A DNA stretch of 64,000 bases from Ariolimax columbianus (Eukaryota; Mollusca; Gastropoda; Stylommatophora; Arionidae): NCBI GenBank assembly GCA_036924085.1, contig JAVGWX010000007.1, forward strand, positions 73,857,948-73,921,947, read 5' to 3'. Shown piece by piece: positions 42,428-56,617 of the stretch (its first letter is position 1; each line of letters starts with the position of its first letter). Below the pieces are notes generated by a model. It saw only the letters and a list, made by a program, of their open reading frames with translations. It searched no databases and was not told the origin of the DNA. A program made the translations under genes and the position numbers.

Positions 42428-45154
42428 TTACCTCGAATTGTTTTTAACACCTGCACAAATTAACAGTCATCTAACAATATTCATATTTCTGTTGTTCATC
42501 ATCTCTCTCTTTCTCTCTCTCTCTACTTTGGTCTTCTTGTTTCTCTGTACTCTCAGCAATCAATGCTGACTACCAACTAATGTGTGACAAATATGAACTG
42601 CTTTGATCATACCCCGCCCACTACCAGTTAAAGGCCAACACAAAATACAGAAGGGATTGAAGCTCACGAGCAAAAACATGCATTTAGAACGTGCCAACCG
42701 TAGCGACAATCCGCCCAAGAAACTGTTCATTATGTCAAGGAAAGAATGTCAGAATACAAACACAGCCAACTTGCTGTTTACATTCATGGATACATCGAGT
42801 AATACAAATATACTGTAGTCGGGGATGCTGTGGTAGAAACTTCTCTATACGAGGTTTTAGCTTTTATCAGATGGGGATAGCCAGTTCCCTTCCTCGAAGT
42901 CTTGGCTTACAATATCACTGATATATACATTTATTGTTATTACCGCTAGGGATGAGGTACTAGAATCTTCATTGTTCTGATACACACACGAATCCATGAA
43001 CTGGTCAATACGACATGATACCGCACAAAGGACAACGGTCTGTGGTAGAAAAGGGCAAGTCTTTCAAGAATCCAGAAATTGAAACCTCTAATCAAACGAA
43101 AAACTTCAGGTTTTGTGAAAACCAATTCCTGTTCCTCTATCATTTCTCCTAACAGTAAATCTGGTACTCGTTTACAGCTGGGTTGGCTGGAACAAGTTGC
43201 AGCCGGAAAGAAGGAGCCACTCTACCAACGTTGTATCCTACGCTCTACATTTACATATAGTGTGGTCTTATGTTTCCTCTAATAACATGTCTTAATGGTA
43301 ATCACACATTTTCTTCTGCTTATCTCACGGAATAATCATTCCTTCATGGTTTTATGCTTAAACATCTATCTAATTGTTCTATTATAGGTCAATGGCCAAT
43401 GTTTTGTTATTATTATTGTCATGATTATTATCATCAACATCCTCATCATCTTCTATCAACTTGTGTCATTAGAAGGCGTGGAAGGGGGTGTAGTTTTATG
43501 TCGTGTGCCATCTTCGTCGCCGATGTTGTTGACATCCAGTTTTTCTTTAAACATAGCGAGGGACATAACCAAACAAATACAAAAAATATATAATTAGGAG
43601 TTATCCCATCATAAAAAATTTGCGTGAGAGGTTCTGGCTTGGGCGTCTCCCCTCTTTATCCAGGTTACAAACCTTAGAACGAGTGAGCTATGGCCCTACA
43701 CCAGAACCACATGGACGTGTACATTGGCATCTGTACACTGAAGGCGATAGGTGTTAATTATCCACCCGACCAAATTTCTCACGCTTGTTGTCGTCCTCGT
43801 GCACGACATATGGGGAGGAACAGCTCGCGACCCCGGGCGCTCGTCGGCGACGATTGTGACAGCAAGGCCGTGCTTATCACAAGAGCTGAACCTTGAACCT
43901 TGACGGGCGTCGAAGTCATGGAGCGAACTAGACAAGTAACTGGCAGAAGACAACACTGGCTGCTCCTGTAGCTGTTAATAGTAAGGTTAGAGTTAGCATA
44001 TATGCTGATGCCTGTTTAAGTTAGCTCTGTTGTGGTGACAGCGACTCGCATATTGTTTTTAAAATGAATTTAATAATATTCATAAAATGCAAATAAATGT
44101 TAAAAATTTCCGAAAGGTAAATTTCGAATGGTATGCTCCATTATACGCACCCTTAACTATTATAGGTATTTGTTTTATTTTCATGTAATTATTAAATGAT
44201 TTATATTATTGTAGTGCATTTATTACATCCCTTTCTTTTGAATACATTGCCCTTATGACGAAGTAATCATTGTCCGTGTAAATACAGTTCACTACTAGGC
44301 CGTGAAACTGTTATCTAGCTAATCGAAGATCATGTGCTGAAAGTTGTTTATGGTTAAGCGTGCTTATATTCCGTGTGTGCTACTTTTAAATTGTTCAAGC
44401 TTGGATATGTAAAAGCAAATGTATGTAGACTTTTATGTTATAAGTTTCTCTAACATACCATCTACAGATTGTTAATCTCATTGTAAATATCCAAATTTTA
44501 AACTGTACATTTTTTAGAACAGGACACCCATTACCATCATTTTAATAACACTAGCCATATGGAATCTTGCATGTTTACTGCTGGCTGAATATATGTAAAA
44601 ATACTATTCATAATGGGGCATAAGAAATACGTAAACATTAAATTGAACCTTATTCCATTGTGTGTTTGTTTCTTGTTTATTTCTTTATTTCACAAGACGC
44701 ATAAGTTGCCATATTAACAAATGTAAACAAACAGATATTAAAGTACACATTCCTAAAGCCCAGGTATTGATAAAATTGCTCTTTGCTGTCACTCTGTGTA
44801 TTTATGGTATATTCGAATACTGACACTATTAACATACACCAAATTGAAAGCATGGTAGTAATACATATCTTATTATTTTAAACATACATTTTTGTACGAA
44901 TGCACATATTTCTTTACGTTTGTGTGTGCGTGTGTGTACAACTGTGTAAAACCCTACAGTATTGACAGATTTCCAAAACTACTTATTACGTACTGTTCCT
45001 ACTGGCATTATAAATGCAGCTCAAGAATAGATTGCAAAACACCTTCGATTGGTTCTGTTGTTGTTGATTCATCCATTAAGCAAATACATACACAGTAGGC
45101 GTTTAGCTTGTTTGAAAAGGCCAGTCTTTGCAAACCGTCGAAGGGTTTGAGAGT
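42428..45154. other. Unassigned AT-rich region (C)
   Basis: Counterpart of 6211-8954, with a ~17-bp deletion near 42610 shared with D. Confidence 0.55.
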
Positions 45155-45267
45155 TGATAATGCTATTGTGGTTAACATGTGGGTAGTAAGATTATATGTA
45201 CAAACGTAAATATTGCTGTATCACTGTGTGTGTTAACATATGGATAGCAAGATACTGTGTAGAAGAT

Positions 45268-45900
45268 TAAAGCTTGGTGTCAGTCTGTTAATATGTTGAT
45301 AGTGAGAAACTATGTAGGACATTAAAGCTCTGCGTTAGACTGCTAACAAGCTTGCGGTTGGTGTGCTAACATGTAAATAGTAACATATCATGAAGAAGAT
45401 TAAAGCTTGGTGTCAATCTGCTAAAATGTTGATAGTGAGATACTATGTAGGACATCGAAGCTCTGCGTTAGACTAATAACAAGCTTACGGTTGGTATGCT
45501 AACATGTAAATAGTAAAATATAATGTAGAAGATTAAAGATTGGTGTCAATCTGCTAATATGTTGATAGTGAGATACTATGTAGGACATCGAAGCTCTGCG
45601 TTAGACTAATAACAAGCTTGTGGTTGGTGTGCTAACATGTTAATAGTAAAATATCATGTAGAAGATTAAAGATTGGTGTCAATCTGCTAATATGTTGATA
45701 GTGAGATACTGTGTAGGACATCAAAGCTCTGCGTTAGACTGCTAACAAGCTTGTGGTTGGTGTGCTAACATGTGAATAGCAAAATATCATGTAGAAAATT
45801 AAAGCTTGGTGTCAATCTGCTAATATGTTGATAGTGAGATACTATGTAGGACATTAAAGCTGAGTGTTAGTCTACTAACATGTGGATAGTAAGATATATT
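45268..45900. repeat. 133-bp higher-order repeat in minisatellite (C)
   Basis: Counterpart of 9068-9700, same phase and copy number. Confidence 0.88.
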
Positions 45901-46110
45901 CAAGACAGTAAATCTCCAAGTTGGTTTGCATCTGTTGATTTGTAAATAGTAAGACCTTATGTAAGAGATTTAAGCTCAGTATCTGACTCCTAACATGTGG
46001 ATAGTAAGATAATATGTACACCATTAAATCTTAGTGTCTATCTGTTAATATGTAGATAAAGAGATAATATGTAGGATATTAAAACTCAATTTTAGTCCTC
46101 TAGCGTGCAA

Positions 46111-46266
46111 AAATTCTTTATTCTTCTTTGCGTTCAGGATCCTTTGGTCATCTGCAAGCCAGTAATCATGATACAGTCCATAATCTTTACCAGGAGATAG
46201 TGGCTGCACCATAGCTTTTGCCTCAGCTCTGCATTCTATGGTATCTCATTTCACTAAAACACTGAA
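46111..46266 (-). other. ~155-bp non-satellite insert in minisatellite (C)
   Basis: Counterpart of 9911-10065. Confidence 0.5.
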
Positions 46267-47223
46267 AGTAAAATGCTATGTAGAACACACATTTTGGTGT
46301 TGGTCTGTTAATTTATGGATTGTAGGTACTACGTAAGACTGTAAAATTACATGGCGATCTACATATGTTGCCATGTGGATAGTAAAGTAATATGTAAGGT
46401 ATCCAATCCTAGTATTGGTCAGTTATCAAATGGATTGAAAGATAATATTTAGGGTATCAAATCTTGGTGCTGGTCTGTTAACATGTGGAGGGTAAGATAA
46501 TATGTAGGGTAGCAAATCTTGGTGCTGGTCTGTTAACATGTGGGTGGTAAGATAATATGTAGGGTATCAAATCTCGGTGCTGGTCTGTTAACATGTGGAT
46601 GGTAAAATAATATGTAGGGTATCCAATCTTGGTGCTGGTCTGTTAACATGTGGATGGTAAGATAATATTTAGTGTAACAAATCTTGGTGCTGGTCTGTCA
46701 ACATGTGGATGGTAAGATAGTATGTATAACAGTAAAGCTAAGTGTTCTTCTGGCATGGTGATTCAAAGATAAAATGTAGGGCATTGAAGCACAGTGTGGA
46801 TCTATTAACATGTGATTAGTAGTATAATATGTACAACATTAACGGACATGGTCAGTTTTTTGAGAGGTGGAAAGTAAGATACTATGTGGGACAGTAGAGT
46901 TTGTTGTCCATCTACTTATTTTGTCCTGTGAATATCAAGATAATATAAAGGACATTGAACCACGGTGTGATTCTGTTTGCACTGTGATAGTCAAATAAAA
47001 TAATTAAGTCTATTGCATCTCTTTTTGGGGGGAAAGGAAGATAATTTTATTTTGGCGATAAGGCTCAGTGTGAGTTTGTGAATGTATTGATAGTAAAAAT
47101 TTATTTAGAACATTACAGCTCGTTGTTGGTCTATTGACATGCGGACAGCAGGATGCTGTTTGGAAAATTTATTATTGGTTTCTGTTTGTTAACAAATGGA
47201 AGGTAACACACTTAATAGGACAG

Positions 47224-47419
47224 AAAAGCTCAGTGTTGGTCTGTTAATACATGTGAACTGTAAGATATTGTGTAGGACACGTGTTCTCAGTGTTGGTCTG
47301 TTAATACATGTGAACTGTAAGATATTGTGTAGGACACATGTTCTCAGTGTTGGTCTGTTAATACATGTGAACTGTAAGACATTGTGTAGGACACGTGTTC
47401 TCTGTGTTGGTCTGTAAAC
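47224..47419. repeat. 57-bp variant units in minisatellite (C)
   Basis: Counterpart of 25005-25200. Confidence 0.8.
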
Positions 47420-48850
47420 ATGATGATTAGTAAGATATTATGTATGACATTACAGCTCAGTGTTGATGTTTTATCAAGGGGAAAGATAATATATACAACT
47501 TTACATCTTGGCTGTTATGCGTTAACATTTGAATATTAAGAAAATATGTAGGACATGAAAGCTCACTGTTCGTATGCTAACAAGTGGATAGTACAATACT
47601 ATGAGGTAAAGTAATGCTAGCTGTCATTCTGTTAACACGTAGATAGTAAGATTCTATGTAGGAAATTACTGCTCTGCGTTGGTATTTTGACCTGGGGATA
47701 GTAAGATACCATAAAGGACATTACAGATCAGTGTTGGTCTGTTAACAAGCGGAGAGTAAGATACTATGTAGGACATTACTACTCAGTTCTGGTCTGTTTA
47801 CCTGGGGAAAAAATATACTATGTAGGACACCTATTCATGAGGTTGGTCTGTTTTCATGTGGATAGTGAGAACATATATACAACATTATTTCTCAGTTGAT
47901 GTATATTAACATGTGGATATCAAGAAAATAAGTAGGACATGAAAGTTCACTGTCTGTGTGTTATGAAGTGGATAGTTTGATGTTATGTAGAAAAGTGAAG
48001 ATTGCTTTCATTCTGTTATAACGTGTGGATAGTAAAACAATAGGTAGGACATTAAAGATTTGTGTCAGACTGTCAGACTTATGTACAGAAAGATAAAAAG
48101 TAGGTCATTTAAGCTTTGTGTTAGTATGTTAACTTCTGGACAGTAAGATTACATGTAGGACATTAACAAATGGGAATGGTTTGTAAACATGCAAACAGTT
48201 TAATGCTACATAGGACAATAAAACTCAGTGTCTGTCTGCTAACAGTTGTATAGTTAGATTCTATGTACGTTATCTATGCCAAAAGCTCGGTTTTCGGCTA
48301 TTAACATGCAAATTAGTAATGTACTATGTAGGACATTACAGCTTGTTGTCGGCCTGCTAAGATAGGGATAGTATGATACTTTACAGGACAATTATCTTGG
48401 TGTCCATCTGTTAATATACAGACAGTAAGATACTACCTAGGACCTTAAAGCTCAGTGTTAGCCTTCATCTTTTGTCATGCTGATACTAAGATACTATGTA
48501 GGAGATTAAAAATCAGATTTGGTCTGTTAAAGAGGCGTCAGTGAGATACTTTATAGGACCGTCAAGCTCAGTTTAGATCTGTTAAAGTGGGATCAGTAAG
48601 ATATTATGTAGGACAATAATACTTTTAGGTAGGTTTCTTAATATGGGGATTGTAAAATGCTATGCAGGACAGTAAAGTTAGGTGACTGTTCGTGTATGTT
48701 ACTGTTGGGATACTCAGACAGTATGTTAATATGTAGACAGTAAGATGCTATGTATCGCATTAAATCTAAAGAATCGGTTGGTTATATGAGGACATTAAGA
48801 TAATATATAGGACACTAAAGCTTAGTGTAATTCTGTTGACATGGAGACAG

Positions 48851-49105
48851 TTTTTTTTGTTTTTTTTGTTTTGAGTTTGCCTCATTTCTCTAATCCCCAA
48901 GGTGGTGTACATTGTACTGTGGTTTTTATTTTGCGCCTGTCGGCCAAGTGCTACCAACTTCAGCATGCATTTTATGTAAGGGTCTGCTTCCTCTTGCATT
49001 TTCTAAGAATTCGCTTCCTTGGGGTAACGGCGCTGTGATGGGGATTGAACCCAGCACCTTTGGGTTTTGAGCCGTGCCACTTAACCACTAGGCCACACCG
49101 TCCCC
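48851..49105 (-). mobile_element. tRNA-derived SINE inside the minisatellite (C)
   Basis: Counterpart of 26630-26894 with a shorter tail. Same insertion site, so it predates the B/C duplication. Confidence 0.82.
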
Positions 49106-49380
49106 ATGTTGACAGTAAGATAATATGTAGGATATTAGCGAATAGCATCGGTCTGTTAACATTTAGATAGTGAGATTTTATGTAGTACATTACAGCTTGC
49201 TATTAGGTCTGCTAACATTTAAAAAGAAAGATTTTATATTAGGACATTAGAGCTTGGTGTTAGTCTGTTGACATGGAGACTGTAAAATGCTATGAATGAC
49301 ATTAAAACATGTGGATAGTACAATATCATGTAGGATAGCAAAGCTCAGAGTCCGGCTGATGACATGGGTACAGTAAGATA

Positions 49381-49438
49381 TCTTCTTCGAAGTACGCTGT
49401 CAGACATCAACGTGAATTTGTTGAAGAAGAAGAAGAAG
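49381..49438 (-). mobile_element. 57-bp family N LINE tail insertion (C)
   Basis: Counterpart of 27171-27227, same site and same flanks. Confidence 0.78.
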
Positions 49439-51176
49439 TAAGATAGTGTGTAGGAAATTAAAACTTACTGTCGGTTTGTTAACACGTGGATAATAAGATA
49501 TTATTTTTAACAATAAAGCATGGTGTCTGCTTGTTAACATGTAGATAGTAAGATATTATGTAGGGCATTCAAGCTCTGTGTTGGTCAGTTGACTTGTGAA
49601 TAGTAAGATACTCTGTAGGACATTCAAGCTCTGTGTTGGCCAGTTGACTTGTGAATAGTAAGATACTCTGTAAGACATTCAAGCTCTGTGTTGGCCTGTT
49701 TACATGTGGATAGTAAGATACTCTGTAAGACATTCAAGCTATGTGTTTGCCTGTTGACATGTGGATAGTAAAATACTCTGTAGGACATTCAAGCTCTGTG
49801 TTGGCCTGTTGACATGTGGATAGTAGGATACTCTGTAAGACATTCAAGCTATGTTGCCCAATTGACATGTGGATAGTAAAATACTATGTAGGACATTAAA
49901 GCTCTGTGTTGGCCTGTTGACATGTGGATAGTAAGATAATCTGTAGGACATTCAAGCTATGTTCTTGCTTGTTGACATGTGGATAGTAAAATACTCTGTA
50001 GCACATTCAAGCTCTATGTTGGCCTGTTAACATGTGGATAGTAAGATACTCTGCAGGAATTTAAAGCTCTGTCTTGGCCTGTTGACATGTGGATAGTAAG
50101 ATATTCTGTAGGACATTCAAGCTCTGTGTTGGCCTGTTAACATTGGGTTAGTAAGATACTCTGTAGGACATTCAAGCTCTGTGTTGGCCTGTTAACATGT
50201 GTATAGTAAGATACTCTGTAGCACATTAAAGCTCTGTCTTGGCCTGTTGACATGTGGATAGTAAGATACTCTGTAGGACATTCAAGCTCTGTGTTGGCCT
50301 GTTAACATGTGTATAGTAATATACTCTGTAGCACATTAAAGCTCTGTATTGGCCTGTTGACATGTGGATAGTAAGATACTCTGTAAGACATTCAAGCTCT
50401 GTGTTGGCCTGTTAACATGTGGTTAATAAGATACTATGAAGAACATTTAAGCTCTGTGTTGGCCTGTTAACATATGGATAGTAAGATACTCTGTAGCATA
50501 TTAAAGCTCTGACTTGGCCTGTTGAAATGTGGATAGTAAGATACTCTGTAAGACATTTAAACTCTGTTTTGGCCTGTTAACATGGTGGCAGTAAGGAACT
50601 ATGTAGGACATCAATGTTTTGGGTAAGTCTAACATCTGGATAGTGGATACTGTGCAGTGCATTCAATCTACAGTTGGTTTGTTAATATGTGGATTGTAAG
50701 ATCTTCTGTAAGACATTAAAGCTGTCTGTCAGTCCGATGCCATTGGGATTGTACAATACTTTGAAGAAGAATAAAACTTGGTATTGGTCTGTTAATATAT
50801 AGATAGCAAATTACAATGTAGGACTGTAAAGTTTCGAGTCAGTGAACTTATGTTTAATGGGGATAGTGCGATACTTTGTAGGACAATACCGTTTATTTGT
50901 CTGTATGTTAATATTCATATAGTAAGGTATTATATAAAAGATTGTTACCATGTGCTTAGGTAGATACTGTGTAGGACATCAAAATTTAATGCTGGTATGA
51001 TAGTCTGTGGATAGTAAGATTCTATATATAGGACATTAAAACTTGATGTAGCATAGTAAGATACTAGATAGGACTGTAATGCCACAGGGTCATCTTCCCT
51101 TGTAGAATTACAGGTCTACTAAGACTAAGATTAATATAAACACATAATCTTACAAATACTATTTCTTTTGTTGCAG

Positions 51177-51354
51177 ATTCTGCACTTTACACTATACGAA
51201 ATACAAGACCTCACCACTAATGGAGTCTCCCGCGGAACACCTGGCTGAGACATTTCGATTCTACTCCGTCTTCCTCCACGCTGCCCGAGACTCACCAAAC
51301 GTTGCCGTGGACGATCAATACGAAAGACAATGGTTGAGTATGAGGATTACCTGA
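51177..51354 (+). other. Possible terminal coding exon after a splice acceptor (C)
   Basis: Counterpart of 29076-29253. The sequence from the acceptor to the stop (51352-51354) is the same as in B. Confidence 0.35.
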
Positions 51355-51421
51355 CTTGACTTAAACACAAGGCAACGACTCTAGCTGGCCATCTATCTTC
51401 TCGGCACACCCCCCCCCCCCC

Positions 51422-51594
51422 AATGACATCAGAACACATTTTGCAGCCCTGCCCATCGTTTACCGACAAGAAGTAGCATTTGGCAATAACAAGTGTCCTT
51501 CCACGAGAAGCTGTACAGAAGTGCTCGGACCCTCAAGTCAACTGCTGCCTTCGTTAGAGTAAGTGAATTCGAGGTCTGAAGACGAACAAGGAAG
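51422..51594 (+). mobile_element. Family W LINE 3' fragment (C)
   Basis: Counterpart of 29326-29496; the preceding poly-C run is shorter. Confidence 0.65.
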
Positions 51595-51838
51595 ATCTCT
51601 TTTCTTGACATTTTTCGCGCCAGCCAAAGCACATCAGTACAAGTACAGTCAACCTCCATCAAGATGATTTCAGCAAAAAGCTTTGCATGATCTTGCAGTA
51701 GGAGTTTATGTAACAGTTTACTTGCATAATGAGGTTGCTATCCTCATGCACAACTCTCTTTAGTCGCGCCTTTCAATATATGCATGGAGTTCAATCAATC
51801 AAATCAGAACAAAAAGGCATAGCTTTAAATTAAATAAA

Positions 51839-52060
51839 GTAAGGTCAAGATTGGATATTTGGAAATATTTCTTTAGTCAGAGAGGGGGGAATGCTTGGAA
51901 TGCATTTCCAAGGAAGTGATGGAAGCAGAGGCAGTTGATGCATTTAAGAATACATTAGATGCGCATAGCTTATTGAGCAAGGAAATGTAAATGAAACTGG
52001 TTGCGTACAGACTCTGCATAGTCTTCTAAACCAGTATAAAGACGTTAAGTTAAGTTAAAT
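51839..52060 (+). mobile_element. CR1-like LINE 3' end (C)
   Basis: Counterpart of 29740-29962. Confidence 0.83.
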
Positions 52061-52303
52061 CAAGATCACTCATCTCTTTTTGTTGAAGCACAGGTCCAGC
52101 ATTGTATTTGACTTACCATAACCAGCTTTTAGGAAAGATTTTTTCTAGTTATTTGCAGTAGGTAAGCGATAATTTGTACATTTTGAGATTGCCACATCCA
52201 TGGACAACTCTTAGTCCTCGCGTTCAACATGCAATTAATGTTTTGGCCACTCAGGAGAAATACATACATAGCTCACCTTAAGATTGTTTGCCCTTGACCT
52301 ACT

Positions 52304-52549
52304 GTGACAGTATTATGTGGCGGTTATATTCTACCATTCTCAGTAAGGGACCCCGGATACACTATGGGAGGTCATGTTATTGATAGATTTGAAACAAGCA
52401 GCGATAACGATAGAAAAGATATGAATTTGGAATTGCATGTGTTAAGCTTTTATAGAAGTGTTCATACGTGGTTGCGAAGTTTCGATGGCTCACAAACAAA
52501 ACATGTCTGTGTTCAGATTCCTGATCTGACAGGGTCGTACACCTATTAA
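52304..52549 (+). other. Unrecognised 81-codon open frame (C)
   Basis: Counterpart of 30206-30451. Confidence 0.25.
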
Positions 52550-52657
52550 ATGTCGTGCTGAATATGGTTTAACCAGGCTCTAAAGTGCAAAACACAGAAC
52601 AATATACTGCCTCTTAGGAACCACGGTAAACGAGGTGAAAAAAAGAAATATAGCTTT

Positions 52658-53080
52658 TTAGTGTTTTCTCCAGTATCGCATTCTGTTTTTTTATTATATG
52701 GCTTGCTGGCTTAGGGTCGTTCGTTCTCAATCTTGCACCACCAAGCCCTGATATGGCTTAAATAGCAGAATGTTGTCCAGAGAACGGAATGCAAATATGC
52801 TGATCGGTGTGGACTGCACAGAACACGGCCAGGCACTTGAGCATCCGTGGTCAACCACTGCACGCGAGCTCATATCCAGTCGTCCTGACTTGTCTTGCCA
52901 CTGGTTAAAGTTGGACTCGAGCGAGAGAGTGTGGTCGACAAACTGCGCAACCCTTTCTCACTTAAAGGAAATTCATCGCGCAAGTCATTCTTTTTTCATG
53001 TATCCAGTACTAACACAGTCGAGTCCTGTGACGACGGGCGAGAAGAGAGCGTAGGTCCACTGACAAGCTAAACTACAGTC
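52658..53080 (+). repeat. Dispersed repeat segment of unknown class (C)
   Basis: Counterpart of 30560-30982. Confidence 0.5.
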
Positions 53081-53206
53081 AAAAAGCTGCGTCAGTTGCG
53101 GGACACCTTGCTGAGCAATAAAGCGGCTGAGGTACATGGATTTGCTGACAACCATGATCACCGCCTAGCGAAGCAAACTTTCTCTGCTTTCACTGACTGC
53201 GAATAT
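53081..53206 (+). pseudogene. RTE-like endonuclease-RT linker fragment (C)
   Basis: Counterpart of 30983-31108. It reads DTLLSNK and GFADNHD, closer to the family pattern than B. Confidence 0.7.
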
Positions 53207-53561
53207 GCAGTTCCCATTTTCCCACCCATCCACAACCCGGATTTACAGAATACTCGACTGGATGGACTGGCTGGGTGCAAAAAGTAAAGGCTCGTGATGG
53301 ACGAAAAACATTGTGATTGACCCTGACGCAACGTCCTGGACAATATGGTGTGCTTGACCGGACTAGCGTCTCAGTTACCCACATATATTATCTTATATAT
53401 CACTAACCTCTAGCTGATTGCTAGCATAACCGGCACTTCTGAAATTATGCAATGATGTTTATAAATGAAAATAGTATTTGTTAGATCTACGTCAACAATA
53501 AAGTCACATATATTTTTGTATACCATAACAAGCATTATTACATAGCAAAAAAAATCGCTCA
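53207..53561. other. Unassigned sequence between LINE fragments (C)
   Basis: Counterpart of 31109-31463; nothing recognised. Confidence 0.5.
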
Positions 53562-53775
53562 CTTTCATCATTATCATCATTATTATCATCATCTTCATCA
53601 TCATCATCATCATGTTGCATGTCATTTGCAGAAAATCACTTTCACAACAACCGATCTGTAACTCGATCTCTAGCCAGAAGTATCGCCTCTATCGTTGTAA
53701 TCGTCAGGACCTCCGTGATGTCTTGTTTCCATCTTTTCATCGGTCTGCTTCAGCCCCGCTTTCCAAGCACCAAAC
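53562..53775 (-). mobile_element. LINE C-terminus with (GAT)n tail (C)
   Basis: Counterpart of 31464-31680; the tail is one triplet shorter. Confidence 0.65.
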
Positions 53776-53831
53776 CCTCCTGTATCGTTCTTTCTAGGTC
53801 AGTATGGCGTTTGATGTGGTCAAACTATTAT

Positions 53832-54414
53832 ACAGCAAAGCAAGCTGTCATTTTCACAGACGACCTAGCAGTGTAATGGCCCTCAAGAGCCCAGTGCTTA
53901 AAAAAAAAGCAGTACAATGGACACCAGCCCACTGAGGCATTCCAGGCAACGGGGAGGCGGACAGGCTCGCCAGAGAGCAAGGAATGCTGCAGCAGAGTGA
54001 TACATAAATCACATACAATGAAACTAAAGCATTCATCAGGACAACGTACAGTGCAAAATGGAAAATAGGATCACATTTGCCACATAGAAAACTATGCCTA
54101 CCATCAACTCTCCAGTCGAGACCAGGTGATCATTTTCCGGCTACGCACATGTCACAACAGACTCAGATGCCATCTGTACAACAAGTTCAAGATTGGCACT
54201 ACAGAGATTTGTGCCTGCGGCACAGCCCCCATGAAGGCATAATATATTTTGCAGTTCTGTCCGCTGTATACCGACAAAAGAAGTAACAATTGACAACAGC
54301 CAGTGTCCTTCCACGAAAAGCTGTACGGAAGCGTACAGAGCCTTGAGTCGACTGCTGCCTTCGGTAAAGTCATTGAAGCTGAGGTCTGAAGACGAACGAA
54401 GAAGCAGAAGAAAC
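53832..54414 (+). pseudogene. Family W LINE RNase H to C-terminus (C)
   Basis: Counterpart of 31737-32320, one base shorter near 54209, which shifts the local frame. Confidence 0.8.
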
Positions 54415-54509
54415 TATTTTAGCTTTCGAGACAAGATGTTGTTTACTAACCAAATTTGCTTGAAATTAAGTAGGATCTGTAGTATATACATATATCTTTA
54501 TCTATATCT

Positions 54510-54749
54510 CAAGCAGATGTGGATATATTGAGATCGGATTTAGATAACATTCGAGAGTGGTTTGTAGGTTCGCAAATGGAGTTTAATGTAGATAAATGTA
54601 CAGTCATCCACATGGGAAGATCCAATATGAAACAATAAGAATAAATTGGATGGGCATAGCTTTTAGAGCAAGGTGATGAAATGAAACTGTATGTATACAG
54701 ATTCTGCAGAGTCTTCTAAACCAGTTTAAGGACGTTAAGCTAAGTTAAG
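54510..54749 (+). pseudogene. CR1-like RT thumb joined to 3' end (C)
   Basis: Counterpart of 32416-32655, same internal junction. Confidence 0.82.
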
Positions 54750-55084
54750 GATATCTGCATTTTTCCTTTTTGCTATCCATTGTATTTTGAGCACTTTTCT
54801 ATAGTCCTTTAGTTCAAAAAATGCAATCCTCTTCTTAAGTGTTTGTGTGGGGGTCCACGTTTCACATCCGTATGTCTTCATCGGTATAATGCAAGTTCAC
54901 AGAATAGTTATTTTCATTTTATTAATGTTCTGTCATCAGTTTCTCATTTTATTGAACCTCTGCATTGCCGTAGCCATTGGCGCTTATAACTGAGCCGAGG
55001 TACTCAAAGCTTGTGACTTAAAGCTTGTGACTTTCTCAATCTTCTGTTGTTCTAAAAAAAACTTTAGGTTTGGTCTTTGCCTTG
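54750..55084 (-). pseudogene. RTE/Jockey-type RT thumb fragment (C)
   Basis: Counterpart of 32656-32990. Confidence 0.8.
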
Positions 55085-55977
55085 CCTGTGATCGTTATCT
55101 TGGTTGTACTTTAAATTCAGGTATAGATTTTGGACTTCGTTGAGTTGTGTTTACGCTCATCAGTACTTTTATATTTCGCTAGTTGTTAGACCCACCGGGC
55201 TAGATCGCATGTGGACACAGTCCTGGTGTGAACAGACTATCTACAATGCAGTTAGTAAACTAGCCTTATCTTGTAAAGCGAGCTATGCAAGTTTTCATTC
55301 CATTTCCAACAATATATCTCTGCAAATATGGATTTTCGACATTTGTAGCAAAAAAGAAAAACAAATCGAAACCGATTAGATGTCTAACATGGCAAACGTG
55401 TGGTTTGTACAACACAACAGTTGAATCCTCTTCGAGAAAGAGAAACAACAAGCCTTCACGCGGTCAGCATTTCTTGATCTTTGTGACCCGTTCCTCAGCC
55501 TTGCATATATACGCAGCACGTTCATTCAAACAATAATGAAATTAACTTTCTTCTATTTTAAATGTATTGTGTTTCTATTGAAATTGTTAAGAAAGACACA
55601 TATATCACATGTACTTTTGTGTTTGTTTTTTAACTTTTTCTATATAACTGGTTCTTTGCTATTGTATTTTATGTATTTAAAAACATTATTCCGAGAAGGG
55701 GTACGTGACATACACTTGACAAGGAAGACCATAGAACACAAATAGCTAACAACTTTCCCTTAGACGATTAACAAAAACCTGTCTTGACATAGTCGCCATC
55801 ACGGCCTGCGATGGGCATCATAACATGACACAACCGTTGAGTTACAGGAACAATTTGTATCTACAGTTAACATCATTTGCTGAATAAGAACGATCATCAA
55901 TGGGCAGAAGCGTACGGTGAACAACTTTCATTTTTGGGCTAAAGAGAAATACTCTCCATTTAATGTACAATATGTAA
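55085..55977. other. Unassigned sequence before the unit junction (C)
   Basis: Counterpart of 10870-11768; nothing recognised. Confidence 0.5.
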
Positions 55978-56337
55978 CTAAGTTAACGTCTTTATACGGG
56001 TTGAGAAGACTACCTCTTTATACTGGTTTAGAAGACTGAAACTTTATACTGGTTTAGAAGACTGTGTCTTTATATTGGTTTATAAGACGATGTCTTTATA
56101 ATGGTTTAGAAGACGATGTCTTTATACTGCCTTAGAATGACTATATCTTTATACTGGTTTAGAAGACTACGTGTTTATACTGGCTTAGAAAACTATGCAG
56201 AGTCTGTAACCAACCAGTTTCATTTACATTTCCTAGCTCTAAAAGCTATGTGCATCCAATCTATTCTTAAATGCTTTAATTGTTCCAGCCTAAAACTACT
56301 TCATATGGCAATACATTCTAAGCATTCACCACTGTAC
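55978..56337 (-). mobile_element. CR1-like LINE 3' end with multiplied terminus
   Basis: Copy of the element at 11769-12128, at the C/D junction, with the same truncation and tandem terminus. Confidence 0.8.
55990..56205. repeat. 26-bp tandem repeat (~8 copies) of the CR1-like 3' terminus
   Basis: Same array as 11781-11996, with the same copy number and variants. Confidence 0.85.
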
Positions 56338-56478
56338 AGCTTATGTAGCTTACCAGTGACACTTTTACCGGTACAGTTCTCGCAGCTTAGCTCACTTTAA
56401 CTTCAACCGATGCACAAAATTGAGAAATGAAATAAAGAAATAAATTTATTCTACCGGGGAATGCCGCCATTGTGGAAA

Positions 56479-56536
56479 GGGGGGGGGGGGGGGTGGTGGT
56501 GGTGGTGGTGAGTGGTGTGGTGAGGAGGGGGGGGGG
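56479..56536. repeat. G-rich tract (G15, GGT repeats, G10)
   Basis: Counterpart of 256-315 with a first run of 15 G. Confidence 0.85.
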
Positions 56537-56617
56537 CGGTCCGCAAATCGCCGGAATATCGTCGAGTATTGTAACGCAAATTGAGAATCAGATTGTGAAG
56601 AATACTACTGCTGTTTA

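Larger units (their letters stand above)
45155..51075. repeat. ~55-bp minisatellite, full 5.9-kb array (C)
   Basis: Counterpart of 22938-28985, with the same insertions and mostly the same unit order. It differs around 50190-50580, where units are rearranged relative to B. Confidence 0.93.
34129..56222. repeat. Macro-repeat unit C (full length, 22094 bp)
   Basis: Third copy, same element order as B. Private differences include the extra segment at 39146-39319 and a rearranged 55-bp array around 50190-50580. It shares with D a stop codon at 42123-42125 and a ~17-bp deletion near 42610, which A and B lack. Confidence 0.93.
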